Source of the DNA: Marinobacter persicus
GTDB lineage: Bacteria; Pseudomonadota; Gammaproteobacteria; Pseudomonadales; Oleiphilaceae
Direction: 5' to 3'
Assembly: GCF_900114155.1 (NCBI RefSeq)
Contig: NZ_FOSC01000007.1
Coordinates: 154,083-218,082, forward strand
Length of the DNA stretch: 64,000 nt
How positions within the stretch are numbered: the stretch's first letter is position 1; each line of letters opens with the position of its first letter. A program made the position numbers and the translations under genes. The notes beneath the pieces are model-generated. The model searched no databases. It was not told the origin of the DNA and was given only the letters and a program-made list of their open reading frames with translations. Shown one piece after another: positions 27,071 through 35,519 of this stretch.

Positions 27071-27973
27071 TTAGCTCAGCCCGGCCACCGCTTTAAGCGC
27101 TCTTTCCCGGGGGCTGCCAAAACCGAGCTGGTCGGGATTGGCCAACTCCAGTTGCTGGACCAGTGGGTCCGGATGGCTGTTTTCCAGATTGATGCCCATC
27201 TGTCTGAGCACGTAGGGGGCCAGGGCCGCCCGCGTGCGGATTTCCAGGCGCCCCGTGTCCATACCGAAATCCCGGGCGATGACTTGTTGTTGGGCCTCGC
27301 CCAGGCGGTGGTCCGGGGTAATCACCAGGGTGACGGTCCGTTGCCAGTCCTCGTCCTGTTCGGCGGTGCGTTTTGATTTTTGCACCTGAACCCGGGGAGC
27401 CGTGTGGAACCGGCTGAGGGCAAAGTCCCGGTATTCACGGTTGGCGTTACACCAGGCACGCACATGCCATTCGTTGCCGCAAGACACCAGGGTATGAGGT
27501 TCGATGACGGTTTCCGCCGCTTCAGGCCGGCTCAGGGAGACATAGGAAGCCAGTAGCTGACGACGCTGACGAATGGCGGTGACCACCGAACGCATGGTCT
27601 GAGGGAGTATCTGGCGGCAGACGCCAGGCACTACCGTGTTACCCGGTACCTCAAGGTGCAGATCCGCCAGGGTATCGCTCAACTGATGATGGCGTGCCAG
27701 CACTTCCTGGTACTCGTCGACCGTGCCCCGTGTAACCTTCGGCTGAAAGTGCTCGGTGGGCACATAGCCCTTGAGGTGGCGGTCATACTCAAGATTGCCC
27801 GGTGCCAGCTCGCGCAGGTAGGTGTTGATGTCCTTTGAAGCTTGCTGGCGCCCGATCCCGAAACTGTGGCAGATGTGGTTAGTGGTCAGCCGGCCTTCCC
27901 ATAGGGCAATGGTCTCAATCAGCTGATAGCGAATTAACAGATCCCAACGAATGGGCCAGTCGGTTTTTTTCAT
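27071..27973 (-). CDS. WYL-domain transcriptional regulator (CapW/BrxR-like layout)
   Basis: A 300-residue protein with an N-terminal winged helix (LIRYQLIETIALWEGRLTT through GRQQASKDINTYL), a WYL domain around residues 130-205 (VIEPHTLVSCGNEWHVRAWC and YRDFALSRFH), and a C-terminal WCX-type extension. This layout is that of CapW and BrxR, ligand-responsive repressors of anti-phage systems. No defence genes adjoin it; neighbours are a secreted nuclease (nine bases after its stop) and a divergent MFS gene. It may be a general regulator. Confidence 0.75.
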   Translation of the reverse strand: MKKTDWPIRWDLLIRYQLIETIALWEGRLTTNHICHSFGIGRQQASKDINTYLRELAPGNLEYDRHLKGYVPTEHFQPKVTRGTVDEYQEVLARHHQLSDTLADLHLEVPGNTVVPGVCRQILPQTMRSVVTAIRQRRQLLASYVSLSRPEAAETVIEPHTLVSCGNEWHVRAWCNANREYRDFALSRFHTAPRVQVQKSKRTAEQDEDWQRTVTLVITPDHRLGEAQQQVIARDFGMDTGRLEIRTRAALAPYVLRQMGINLENSHPDPLVQQLELANPDQLGFGSPRERALKAVAGLS

Positions 27974-28220
27974 GGCCAGGCAGCTCGTGTCCGGTGGATG
28001 GCGTGGCAGTATGGTAACCGCTCCCGTGAATCACTTGTGTGACCCTCTGTTAATGTAAAATAGCGTAAAATTCGCTGCCATGAACCATTTGGCATTTCGG
28101 CAAATCCGTAGTAGCTGGCTACCTGTTTGGCTGCTTTAATGCCGGCCAATGGTTATGGAGTGACCACCCTTCTTTCCTGTATCCCTTATCCACCTGGCAT
28201 TTAGATTACTGGAGCTGTCG

Positions 28221-29504
28221 ATGACCCGAATGGTCGCGTCCCTGTCTGCCCTGCTTTTGAGCATCGTACTGCTGGTCAGTGGTAATGCCTTTCTGATGAC
28301 GCTGCTGGGCATCCGCCTGAGCATTGAGGAAGTGTCGCCGGACGTGATTGGCTGGGTGCTGGTGTGTTATTCCATTGGCTTTGTGCTGGGCACACTGTAT
28401 GTCCAGAAGATCATTGGCCGGGTGGGTCATATTCGGGCGTTTGCCGCGTTTGCGGCCATGGCGGCGGTCGTGGCCCTGCTTTACCCGATGGCAGTGTCCG
28501 CCGTGTTCTGGGCGGTGTTACGGGTGTTGTCCGGATTCAGTATCGCCGGCGTGCTGGTGGTGATTGAAAGCTGGTTCTCCAGCCGTGCCACCAGCGCCAA
28601 CCGGGGTTCACTGTTTGCGGTTTACCAGATTGTCTTTTATCTGTCCGCTGCCGGTGGCCAGCTGATTGTCAATGTGGGGGATCCGGCCAACTTCATGCCG
28701 TTTTCCCTGGCCGCAGTGCTGCTCACCCTGGCACTGATTCCGCTGGCATTGACTCGTATGGAAGCGCCCGTGATTGAAGAAACCGAGCGCATGTCCGTGT
28801 TCAAGCTGGCGCGGGAATCGTTTACCGGGGTGGCCGGGGCGCTGATCAGTGGCGTCATGATCGGTGGTTTTTACGCCTTGGGACCGGTCTATGCCACTCT
28901 GGTGGGCCTGGATGTGGCGAAGGTTTCCACCTTTATGGCCAGCGCCATCGTCGCGGCCATGCTGTTTGCCTGGCCGGTGGGCCGGGTGTGTGACCACTTT
29001 GACCGCCGGCGGGTGATGTTCGTGGTTTCCGTGACTGCAGCGGCCGCGGCTCTTGGGGTGGCGGTGTTTGGCGCTGACCAGCTGGCGCTGCTGACGATAC
29101 TGGTGGGTGTTTTTACCGGTTTGTCGGCGACCCTCTACCCGGTGGCCGTGGCCATCACTAACGATCGCATGGACAGCAACCGCATTGTTTCGGCCAGCGC
29201 CACCCTCTTGCTCAGCTATGGTATTGGCAGTGTCATTGGCCCGATTGTCATGGCCGAGCTGATCAGCCTGCTGGGGCCGGCAGGGCTGTTCTACGGCAAT
29301 GCCGGTTTCCTGTTGGTGCTGGCGGCCATCACCAGTTACCGCATCAGCCATACCGAGGACGTGCCGGTGGCCGAGCAGGAGCATTTCGTGCCCACCATGC
29401 CGGAGGCCTCCGTGGTTTTGACCGAGATGGACCCTCGCAACGAAGATTTTCACGAGTCGCCGGAGGTCGAGGCTGCCCGTGAAGAGCAGTACCAGACGGG
29501 TTAG
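28221..29504 (+). CDS. MFS transporter, YcaD-like
   Basis: A 427-residue protein with about twelve helices and a charged C-terminal tail. It is of the YcaD type, with LLGIRLSIEEVSPDVIGW near the N-terminus, VLRVLSGFSIAGVLVVIESWFSS in the middle of the first half, and VYQIVFYLSAAGGQL. The substrate is unknown. It is divergent from the WYL regulator over a 247-base region that contains a possible dyad, ATTTG N9 CAAAT (28087-28105). ACTGGAG lies before the ATG. Confidence 0.8.
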   Translation: MTRMVASLSALLLSIVLLVSGNAFLMTLLGIRLSIEEVSPDVIGWVLVCYSIGFVLGTLYVQKIIGRVGHIRAFAAFAAMAAVVALLYPMAVSAVFWAVLRVLSGFSIAGVLVVIESWFSSRATSANRGSLFAVYQIVFYLSAAGGQLIVNVGDPANFMPFSLAAVLLTLALIPLALTRMEAPVIEETERMSVFKLARESFTGVAGALISGVMIGGFYALGPVYATLVGLDVAKVSTFMASAIVAAMLFAWPVGRVCDHFDRRRVMFVVSVTAAAAALGVAVFGADQLALLTILVGVFTGLSATLYPVAVAITNDRMDSNRIVSASATLLLSYGIGSVIGPIVMAELISLLGPAGLFYGNAGFLLVLAAITSYRISHTEDVPVAEQEHFVPTMPEASVVLTEMDPRNEDFHESPEVEAAREEQYQTG

Positions 29505-29580
29505 GCAGAAACTTCGCAAGTATTTTTCATGGGATCGGGAAAGGTTCCGGTTGCGTATCTGTTTTTTGATCACCGGTTAG

Positions 29581-29611
29581 CATACTATTGGTGAATATCA
29601 ATAAAAGTATG
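29581..29611. promoter_or_regulatory. Possible MarR operator, nested dyad
   Basis: CATACT with AGTATG at the ends and TATTG with CAATA inside form nested inverted repeats, 65 bases before the MarR-family start at 29676. Placement and size fit self-repression by the MarR dimer. Confidence 0.45.
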
Positions 29612-29675
29612 TTTGTTGCAGGATTACCGCGGTGCAGGTGTCATTGCCCTGCCGACGTTATCAGGAGTGGAAGAC

Positions 29676-30101
29676 ATGAGAGAACAGTTTCCCTTTGCCG
29701 TGGCCCGGGTAACCCGTCGCTGGCGCAAAATGCTGGATGAGCGGCTGAAAGATCTGGGGGTAACCCAGGCCCGCTGGAGCACGATGTTTTATCTGCAGGA
29801 AGGTGGCGAAGGCCTGACCCAGCGGGAGCTGGCCAGCCTGATGGCCATCGAGAACCCCACCCTGGTCCGGCTGCTGGACAGCCTGGAACAGCAGGAACTG
29901 ATTGAACGCCGGCCCTGCCCGAATGATCGCCGTGCCCGCCGCCTGTACCTGACCAAGGCCGGCCGTGCGTTTATGGACGAGCTGGCCCAGCGTGCCGCGA
30001 CCCTGCGTGAGGAAATGCTGGAAGGTATTTCCGATAAAGAGGTGGAATGCACACTGAAAGTGTTCCACAAGATTATGGAAAACGCCGAAAAACAGAAATA
30101 A
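29676..30101 (+). CDS. MarR-family transcriptional regulator
   Basis: A 141-residue winged-helix regulator. The DNA-binding part is LTQRELASLMAIENPTLVRLLDSLEQ followed by the wing with CPNDRRARRLYLTKAG, the MarR signature. The length is usual. The ATG at 29676 has GGAG eight bases upstream; the open frame upstream to 29613 is not family-like. A nested dyad at 29581-29611 may be its operator. Its target may be itself or the MFS gene upstream; the manganese gene downstream has its own riboswitch. Confidence 0.87.
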   Translation: MREQFPFAVARVTRRWRKMLDERLKDLGVTQARWSTMFYLQEGGEGLTQRELASLMAIENPTLVRLLDSLEQQELIERRPCPNDRRARRLYLTKAGRAFMDELAQRAATLREEMLEGISDKEVECTLKVFHKIMENAEKQK

Positions 30102-30154
30102 CTTGGGCGGGACAGCCGGAGCTCCACTCTTGAGCTTGTCCGGCAAATTGCCTA

Positions 30155-30293
30155 TGATTGGCGTCCCTTCGGGGGAGTAGCCGTCGCCCTGATGATTCAG
30201 GCGAATGGTAGTCAACATATTTGGGGCTCAATCTCCATGGCTATCATGTTCCAGCGCCCGGTGCGCGGAACTGGCAAGACCCGGGGCCGATCA
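30155..30293 (+). promoter_or_regulatory. yybP-ykoY-type manganese riboswitch
   Basis: Conserved aptamer pieces are in order: GGGGGAGTAGCCG (30171-30183), GTCAACATA (30211-30219) and GGCAAGACC (30273-30281), the pattern of the Mn2+-sensing yybP-ykoY class as in the E. coli mntP leader. A closing helix pairs TGATTGGC (30155-30162) with GCCGATCA (30286-30293), one G-T. Downstream, AGGGCGG (30301) can pair with CCGCCCT (about 30337-30343) close to the AGGGA ribosome-binding site, a likely expression platform. The next gene is a GDT1/UPF0016 exporter, a known partner. Confidence 0.9.
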
Positions 30294-30356
30294 CCTCCAA
30301 AGGGCGGAAGGTGAGCGGTCTCGTGTCTGTTAACCTCCGCCCTAAGGGATTTCTGA

Positions 30357-30923
30357 ATGGATGCCTTTCTCGCCTCTACCCTCGCGGTCACCATCGCCGA
30401 AATCGGCGATAAAACCCAGTTGCTGTCATTATTTCTGGTCGCTCGATACGCCCGGCGTACCCCCATCATCCTTGGCATTCTGATTGCCACCATTCTCAAC
30501 CATGCGTTGTCCGCCTGGCTGGGCGCCTGGGTTGCCCGGTGGTTCCCGGAAGCCTGGTTGCCCTGGATCCTTGCTGCCAGTTTTGTTGCCATCGCCCTGT
30601 GGCTGCTGGTTCCGGACAAGGATGACAGTGCCGAATCCCGCTTTCTGGGCATGGGGGCGTTCATGGCGACCACGGTGATGTTTTTCCTGGCTGAAATCGG
30701 CGATAAAACCCAGGTAGCGACCGTGGTGCTGGCGGCGAAGTATAGCGAGACATTCTGGGTTATCATTGGTACCACGGTGGGCATGTTACTTGCGAATGTG
30801 CCGGTTATTCTGGCCGGGCGCTGGCTGATGGAGCGCCTGCCCCTGGCAACAGCCCGGATCAGTGCCAGTATCCTGTTTGTACTGTTGGCGATTGCCACGG
30901 TGTGGAGCACCCTGGCGGCGTAA
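30357..30923 (+). CDS. TMEM165/GDT1 (UPF0016) family manganese exporter
   Basis: A 188-residue membrane protein with two homologous halves. Each half carries the family's E-x-G-D-K-T motif: EIGDKT at residues 15-20 and again at 113-118. Bacterial members export Mn2+ and are switched on by manganese. Here a yybP-ykoY riboswitch lies in the leader, which strongly supports that role. AGGGA stands seven bases before the ATG. Confidence 0.92.
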   Translation: MDAFLASTLAVTIAEIGDKTQLLSLFLVARYARRTPIILGILIATILNHALSAWLGAWVARWFPEAWLPWILAASFVAIALWLLVPDKDDSAESRFLGMGAFMATTVMFFLAEIGDKTQVATVVLAAKYSETFWVIIGTTVGMLLANVPVILAGRWLMERLPLATARISASILFVLLAIATVWSTLAA

Positions 30924-30991
30924 CGAGCGGGCCAAAGGCTGATGAAGTGCCGGGCTTGCCGACCCTGATGAACCGAATCGGAAAAGAGTGT

Positions 30992-32053
30992 ATGCAGTTC
31001 AAAAACGGTTTCCTGATCCTTTGCTGCCTGTTGGCCACCCCGGTCCTTGCCCAGGACAAGCCGGGTGATGCCCAGGCGGGCGGCAACGAGCTGGAGCAGA
31101 CTGAAGAGGATCGCTCCCCCAGGGTGCCCACGTTCAAGCCGCAAGGGGATCTGGCCGGAGAGTTGGAGCTGTTTACCACCGAGTATGAAGACACCTTTGC
31201 CGGCATTGGCAATGATCTGGCCCTTGGCTACCTCGAGCTGGTCAAGGCAAACCCGGGCGTGGATCCCTGGCTGCCCGGCGAAGGCACCACCATCACTCTG
31301 CCCCGCATGTATGTGCTGCCAGACGCCCGCCGCGAAGGCATCGTGATCAATCTGGCCGAATACCGTCTCTACTACTACTCTGAAGACGGGGTGCAGGTAT
31401 ATCCGGTGGGTGTCGGAACCGAGGAAAACCCCTCCCCCCTGACCGACGCGGAAGTGACCATGCCACTGGAATCCCCGGCCTGGTATCCACCGGCATCCAT
31501 CCGCGCTGAATATGAGGCCTCCGGTGATTATCTGCCGCGCATGATCCCACCCGGACCGGGTAATCCGCTGGGCACTCATGCCCTGGTGCTGAGCGAGAAA
31601 GGCTATCTGATCCACGGCACCAACAAGCGCTTTGGGGTGGGCATGCCGGTCAGCCATGGCTGTTTCCGGATGTATAACGAGGACATTTCCCGGTTTGTCT
31701 ACCAGGTCCGGAAGGGCACGCCGGTGCAGGTGGTGCGTGAGCCGGTGAAAATCGGTATTTCCGAAGGTGAAATCTGGCTGGAAGTGCATCGGCCGGGTGA
31801 GGAATACCCGCCCGAGCACAGAGAGCAGCTCTGGCAGCAGGTTCAGGAAAAACTGGTGGAGTTCCGGGAACGACATCCGGAAATACAGATCAAACGACAA
31901 GAGATTGAAGTGGCTGTCGATCAGGCTGATGGTATTCCCATGATGATCGGTGAGACACTGACCGTGGCAACCAACGATCAGGCCGCGCAACCGGACCGGA
32001 AAAAGGAAGACAAACCGGACGAGAGTGATTCAGGGCAGACCCTGTATTTCTGA
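30992..32053 (+). CDS. L,D-transpeptidase (ErfK/YbiS/YcfS type)
   Basis: A 353-residue periplasmic YkuD-domain enzyme that forms 3-3 crosslinks or attaches proteins to peptidoglycan. A signal peptide ends near TPVLAQD. A LysM-like stretch (ANPGVDPWLPGEGTTITLP) at about residues 86-104 precedes the YkuD domain. The catalytic motif is S221-H222-G223-C224-F-R-M, with IHGTNKRFGVG before it, as in Lpp-anchoring enzymes. The ATG at 30992 is preferred (AAGAG upstream); ATG at 30968 is possible. An Lpp-like lipoprotein is encoded 2.4 kb downstream. Confidence 0.9.
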   Translation: MQFKNGFLILCCLLATPVLAQDKPGDAQAGGNELEQTEEDRSPRVPTFKPQGDLAGELELFTTEYEDTFAGIGNDLALGYLELVKANPGVDPWLPGEGTTITLPRMYVLPDARREGIVINLAEYRLYYYSEDGVQVYPVGVGTEENPSPLTDAEVTMPLESPAWYPPASIRAEYEASGDYLPRMIPPGPGNPLGTHALVLSEKGYLIHGTNKRFGVGMPVSHGCFRMYNEDISRFVYQVRKGTPVQVVREPVKIGISEGEIWLEVHRPGEEYPPEHREQLWQQVQEKLVEFRERHPEIQIKRQEIEVAVDQADGIPMMIGETLTVATNDQAAQPDRKKEDKPDESDSGQTLYF

Positions 32054-32093
32054 ACCCTGAAGTCATCGGGGCGGCCGGCAAAGGGAGTGTGTT

Positions 32094-33503
32094 ATGCGCC
32101 GAACCATGATATCTGTCTGCATGCTGTGGCTGTTGGCTGTTATTGGCTGGCAGGTTCACGCCCAGCAGGCGGACAAGAGCGGCACCGCCCTGGTGCTGTC
32201 TGTTGAGGGAGCCATCGGCCCTGCCACCAGGGATTACATCGAGCGTGGTATTGCCCGCGCCGAAGCCACTGGCGCCGGTCTGATTGTCCTGGAAATGGAC
32301 ACGCCTGGCGGCCTGATGGACTCCACCCGCGACATCAACAAAGCCATTCTGGCTTCGAATGTGCCCGTGGCCACCTATGTCAGTCCCCAGGGTGCGCGCG
32401 CGGCCAGTGCCGGCACCTATATCCTCTACGCAAGCCACATTGCCGCCATGGCGCCGGCGACTCATCTGGGCTCGGCCACACCGGTGCAAATGGGCGGAAC
32501 CCCGGGCACCCCGGAACCGGATAACAATGAGTCGACAGATGATAACGGCGCCAACCCGAACCAGGACGAGGCCGGTGAAAGTGACAGCCGTGAAGGGACA
32601 ACAGCCATGGAGCGCAAAGTGCTGGAGGATGCGGTCAGCTATATTCGCAGCCTGGCGCAGCGCCATGGCCGCAATGCCGACTGGGCCGAGAAAGCCGTGC
32701 GCGATGCGGTCAATCTGGGCAGCAGTGAAGCCCTGGAGCTAGGGGTCATCGACGAGGTTGCCCCCAATCTGCAGGCACTGCTGGAGAGCATCGATGGCCG
32801 CACCGTGATCATGGATGGTGGTGAAAAAACGCTCAGAACGGCTGATCTCACCGTGGTGCGCGCCGAACCGGACTGGCGCACCAAATTGCTGTCGGTCATT
32901 ACCGACCCCAACGTGGCCTATTTCCTGATGATCATCGGCTTTTACGGCATTCTCTTCGAGCTGGCCAATCCCGGGGCCATTGTGCCGGGAGTGATTGGCG
33001 CCATCAGCCTGATCCTGGCCCTGTTTGCTTTCCAGGTGCTATCGGTGAACTACGCTGGGCTTGCCCTGATTCTGCTGGGGCTGGCGCTGATTGTCGCCGA
33101 AGCCTTCGCGCCCAGTTTTGGCATATTGGGGATTGGGGGCATTATCGCCTTCGTGACCGGCTCGGTGATTCTGATGGATGGCAGCCACCGGGAGATTTCA
33201 TTGCCAACCATCGGTGGTACGGCGGCGGTGGCGGGTGGTTTCATCCTGTGGACGGTTACCCGCTTTATCAGTCTGCGGCGACGAACACCGGTGAGCGGCA
33301 GCGAATTCATGGTGGGTGAAACCGGCACGGCCATGAACGATTTCCACGCTGATCACGGACACTACCGGGGGCATGTCTGGGTGACGGGCGAGCGCTGGAA
33401 TGCCCTCAGTGAGCAGCCTCTGACCAATGAAACGCCGGTGAAGATCAGGGCAGTTAACGGACTGACCCTGGAAGTTGAGTCTGCGGACAAGTCGGACAAC
33501 TAA
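32094..33503 (+). CDS. NfeD-family membrane serine protease (long form)
   Basis: A 469-residue NfeD1b-type protein. A signal peptide ends near VHAQQ. The ClpP-like protease domain shows EMDTPGG (about 67-73), a catalytic S105 in AASAGTYI, and K175 in MERKVLEDA as likely general base. Four to five membrane helices follow (residues 265-395), then a C-terminal OB-fold NfeD domain ([20 protein letters not shown]). It is followed 32 bases later by a slipin, the standard partner, which it may cleave. Confidence 0.92.
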   Translation: MRRTMISVCMLWLLAVIGWQVHAQQADKSGTALVLSVEGAIGPATRDYIERGIARAEATGAGLIVLEMDTPGGLMDSTRDINKAILASNVPVATYVSPQGARAASAGTYILYASHIAAMAPATHLGSATPVQMGGTPGTPEPDNNESTDDNGANPNQDEAGESDSREGTTAMERKVLEDAVSYIRSLAQRHGRNADWAEKAVRDAVNLGSSEALELGVIDEVAPNLQALLESIDGRTVIMDGGEKTLRTADLTVVRAEPDWRTKLLSVITDPNVAYFLMIIGFYGILFELANPGAIVPGVIGAISLILALFAFQVLSVNYAGLALILLGLALIVAEAFAPSFGILGIGGIIAFVTGSVILMDGSHREISLPTIGGTAAVAGGFILWTVTRFISLRRRTPVSGSEFMVGETGTAMNDFHADHGHYRGHVWVTGERWNALSEQPLTNETPVKIRAVNGLTLEVESADKSDN

Positions 33504-33535
33504 CGTATGAACCAACGGTAAACCAAGGAGACCGT

Positions 33536-34333
33536 ATGAACCTGGGCGATTTTATTCCCTATCTTGCACCCACGGTGGTGCTGCTACTGATCCTCGGTTC
33601 GGCAATCAAGATTTTGCCCGAATACGAGCGTGGCGTGGTGTTCTTCCTCGGCCGGTTCCAGGCGGTGAAAGGTCCGGGCCTGATTATTGTCATCCCCGGC
33701 ATCCAGCAGATTGAGCGTGTGGATTTGCGGGTGATTACCCTGGATGTGCCGGACCAGGATGTGATCTCAAAAGACAACGTGACTGTGCATGTCAGCGCGG
33801 TATTGTATTTCCGGGTGGTGGATCCGGAGAAAGCGATCATTCAGGTGGAAGACTTTGCGAATGCCACCGGGCAATTGGCCCAGACCACCCTGCGCTCGGT
33901 TCTGGGCAAACACGACCTGGATGAAATGCTATCCGAGCGGGATAAGCTGAATGAGGACATTCAGGAGATCATCGACTCCCAGACCGAGGGCTGGGGGATC
34001 AAGGTTGCCAATGTGGAGATCAAGCATGTGGACCTGGATGAGTCCATGATCCGCGCCATTGCCCGACAGGCAGAGGCTGAACGGGAGCGCCGGGCGAAGG
34101 TTATTCACGCCGAAGGTGAATTACAGGCGTCGAAAAAACTGGTGGAAGCGGCGGAAGTGATGTCGGCCGAGGCGGGCGCGATGCAGTTGCGGTATCTGCA
34201 GACCCTGTCGGATATGAGCACCAAGAATGCCTCGACCATTGTGTTCCCATTGCCCATGGATCTGCTCCAGAACTTCGTGAAGAATCCACTGGCACCAACG
34301 GTCAGCCCGAAAAAGCCGGAGCAGCAGGACTGA
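33536..34333 (+). CDS. Slipin (stomatin-like SPFH protein)
   Basis: A 265-residue membrane-anchored SPFH/Band 7 protein. An N-terminal hydrophobic hairpin ([17 protein letters not shown]) is followed by [16 protein letters not shown] and the SPFH domain, with the helical region [20 protein letters not shown] typical of slipins. Such proteins form large membrane assemblies. It follows nfeD in the same direction with AAGGAG upstream, the classical NfeD-slipin operon; a two-way terminator closes it. Confidence 0.93.
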   Translation: MNLGDFIPYLAPTVVLLLILGSAIKILPEYERGVVFFLGRFQAVKGPGLIIVIPGIQQIERVDLRVITLDVPDQDVISKDNVTVHVSAVLYFRVVDPEKAIIQVEDFANATGQLAQTTLRSVLGKHDLDEMLSERDKLNEDIQEIIDSQTEGWGIKVANVEIKHVDLDESMIRAIARQAEAERERRAKVIHAEGELQASKKLVEAAEVMSAEAGAMQLRYLQTLSDMSTKNASTIVFPLPMDLLQNFVKNPLAPTVSPKKPEQQD

Positions 34334-34359
34334 CTGCCACGACGTTTCCTGAAGACATA

Positions 34360-34387
34360 AAAAAAGGCCGGGGTTACCCGGCCTTTT
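34360..34387. terminator. Bidirectional terminator between slipin and the lipoprotein gene
   Basis: AAAAGGCCGGG and CCCGGCCTTTT pair around a short loop. T-runs follow on both strands (TTTT on plus, a longer run on minus), so it can end both convergent genes. Confidence 0.85.
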
Positions 34388-34404
34388 CTGTGTCTGCGTG
34401 GCTC

Positions 34405-34683
34405 TTACTTCTGAGCGGCACGCTCAAGCATGCGCTTGGCACGCTCGTTGGCTTCGTCAGCAGACTTCTGGGCAGCGCGAGCAGCGGCCAGAGCTTCTTC
34501 GGCGGTCTGCTGGGCAGTGCTGGCATCGCTGGCAGCGCTGTTGGCAGTGTCCAGAGCGTTTTCAGCAGTCTGCTCGGCAGAAGTTGCTGTTGCATTGGCT
34601 TCGTCCAGAGCGGACTGGTTGGTGGCACAGCCAGCGGTTACGGCAGTGGCCAGTGCAAAACCGGCGATCATCAGTTTACGCAT
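34405..34683 (-). CDS. Lpp/OprI-like murein lipoprotein
   Basis: A 92-residue lipoprotein. The signal sequence ends with lipobox VTAGC, giving lipid-modified C19. The mature part is one long Ala-rich helix with heptad-like spacing, as in Lpp and OprI coiled-coil trimers. The last residue is lysine (RAAQK), the residue that L,D-transpeptidases join to peptidoglycan in E. coli Lpp. Two YkuD L,D-transpeptidases are encoded nearby (30992 and 34890), which fits tethering of the outer membrane. AGGGGA precedes the ATG, and a promoter lies at 34791-34820. Confidence 0.88.
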   Translation of the reverse strand: MRKLMIAGFALATAVTAGCATNQSALDEANATATSAEQTAENALDTANSAASDASTAQQTAEEALAAARAAQKSADEANERAKRMLERAAQK

Positions 34684-34790
34684 GGTAAATCCCCTAATTG
34701 GTCGTTTTATTTCCTGAAAGTATGGAAGCCAGCTTGGACGACTTCCTGTCAGCTCTGCGCGATAGACTTCGGCTACCAGAGTCTGAGAAC

Positions 34791-34820
34791 AGTGTAAAAC
34801 AGTCTGCGATAAAATGTTAA
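34791..34820 (-). promoter_or_regulatory. Probable promoter of the Lpp-like gene
   Basis: On the minus strand TTAACA (complement of 34815-34820) and TACACT (complement of 34791-34796) are 18 bases apart, implying a leader of about 100 bases before the ATG at 34683. Confidence 0.5.
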
Positions 34821-34889
34821 CCGGAGATCACTAAATTTTCTTAACTCGCGACAACCACTTAATGCTTCTGTGATGGCGGTCGGGTTTTG

Positions 34890-35447
34890 TCAGGGCTCGA
34901 TGCGGATCGGGGTGCCGTTATCCACCAGCGCCCAGATTTCATCCATGGCTTCATTGGATACCGCAATGCAGCCGTCGGTCCAGTCCAGCCCGACGTAGGC
35001 AAAGGCCATGTCGCCGGCGTTATTGGGCAAACCGTGAATCATGATGCTGCCGCCCGGGTCCAGGCCCCAGGCGTCGGCCAGTTCCCGATCCCGTTCATTC
35101 GGGTAGGAAATGTGGATGGATTTGTAGAAATCGCTGTCCGGCAGGCGCCAGTCCAGCACGTAGTCTCCTTCCGGCGTGCGTTCGTCGCCTTCCGACAGTT
35201 TATGGCCCTCCGGGTCATCGCCAAGAGACACCCGGTAACTGCGCACCGCCCGCTGGTTGTCATCCAGCAGGTAAAGTCGGCGTTCGGCCTTGCGTACCAG
35301 AACCTGCGCAACCTCAGGCAAGGTATCGGTGTCTGCTCTTTGGGGTAGTACCGACATGCGAGGATCGATTTTGGCAAGCAGCTCATTGCCACTGGCCAGA
35401 CTGGCCACCAGCAGTAATGGCAGAAGAAGAAAAGAACGAAAGGCCAT
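34890..35447 (-). CDS. L,D-transpeptidase (short YkuD protein)
   Basis: A 185-residue exported enzyme. A signal peptide (MAFRSFLLLPLLLVASLASG) is followed by a YkuD domain with KAERRLYLLDDNQ, IMIHGLPNN and the active site TDGCIAVSN with C160. GDERTPEGDYVLDWRL is typical of this group. The ATG at 35447 gives a clean signal peptide; the GTG three codons upstream is less likely. It lies upstream of the Lpp-like gene on the same strand, 206 bases away. Smaller than the enzyme at 30992 and without LysM, so the two may divide crosslinking and lipoprotein attachment. Confidence 0.88.
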   Translation of the reverse strand: MAFRSFLLLPLLLVASLASGNELLAKIDPRMSVLPQRADTDTLPEVAQVLVRKAERRLYLLDDNQRAVRSYRVSLGDDPEGHKLSEGDERTPEGDYVLDWRLPDSDFYKSIHISYPNERDRELADAWGLDPGGSIMIHGLPNNAGDMAFAYVGLDWTDGCIAVSNEAMDEIWALVDNGTPIRIEP

Positions 35448-35519
35448 GGAGTCCACGCAATGAAGAATCTGGTTAAATTTTGTTCATGCAGTGTATCGCA
35501 CCCGTGTTCGGGCGGCCAC

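Noticed and set aside
27071..27973. An anti-phage defence island around the WYL regulator
   Set aside because: No nuclease-helicase, CBASS, BREX or toxin-antitoxin genes adjoin it; the neighbouring nuclease has a signal peptide and is probably extracellular.
30212..31990. A 592-codon open frame on the minus strand
   Set aside because: It covers the riboswitch, the GDT1 gene and the L,D-transpeptidase in reverse; no motifs are visible in it.
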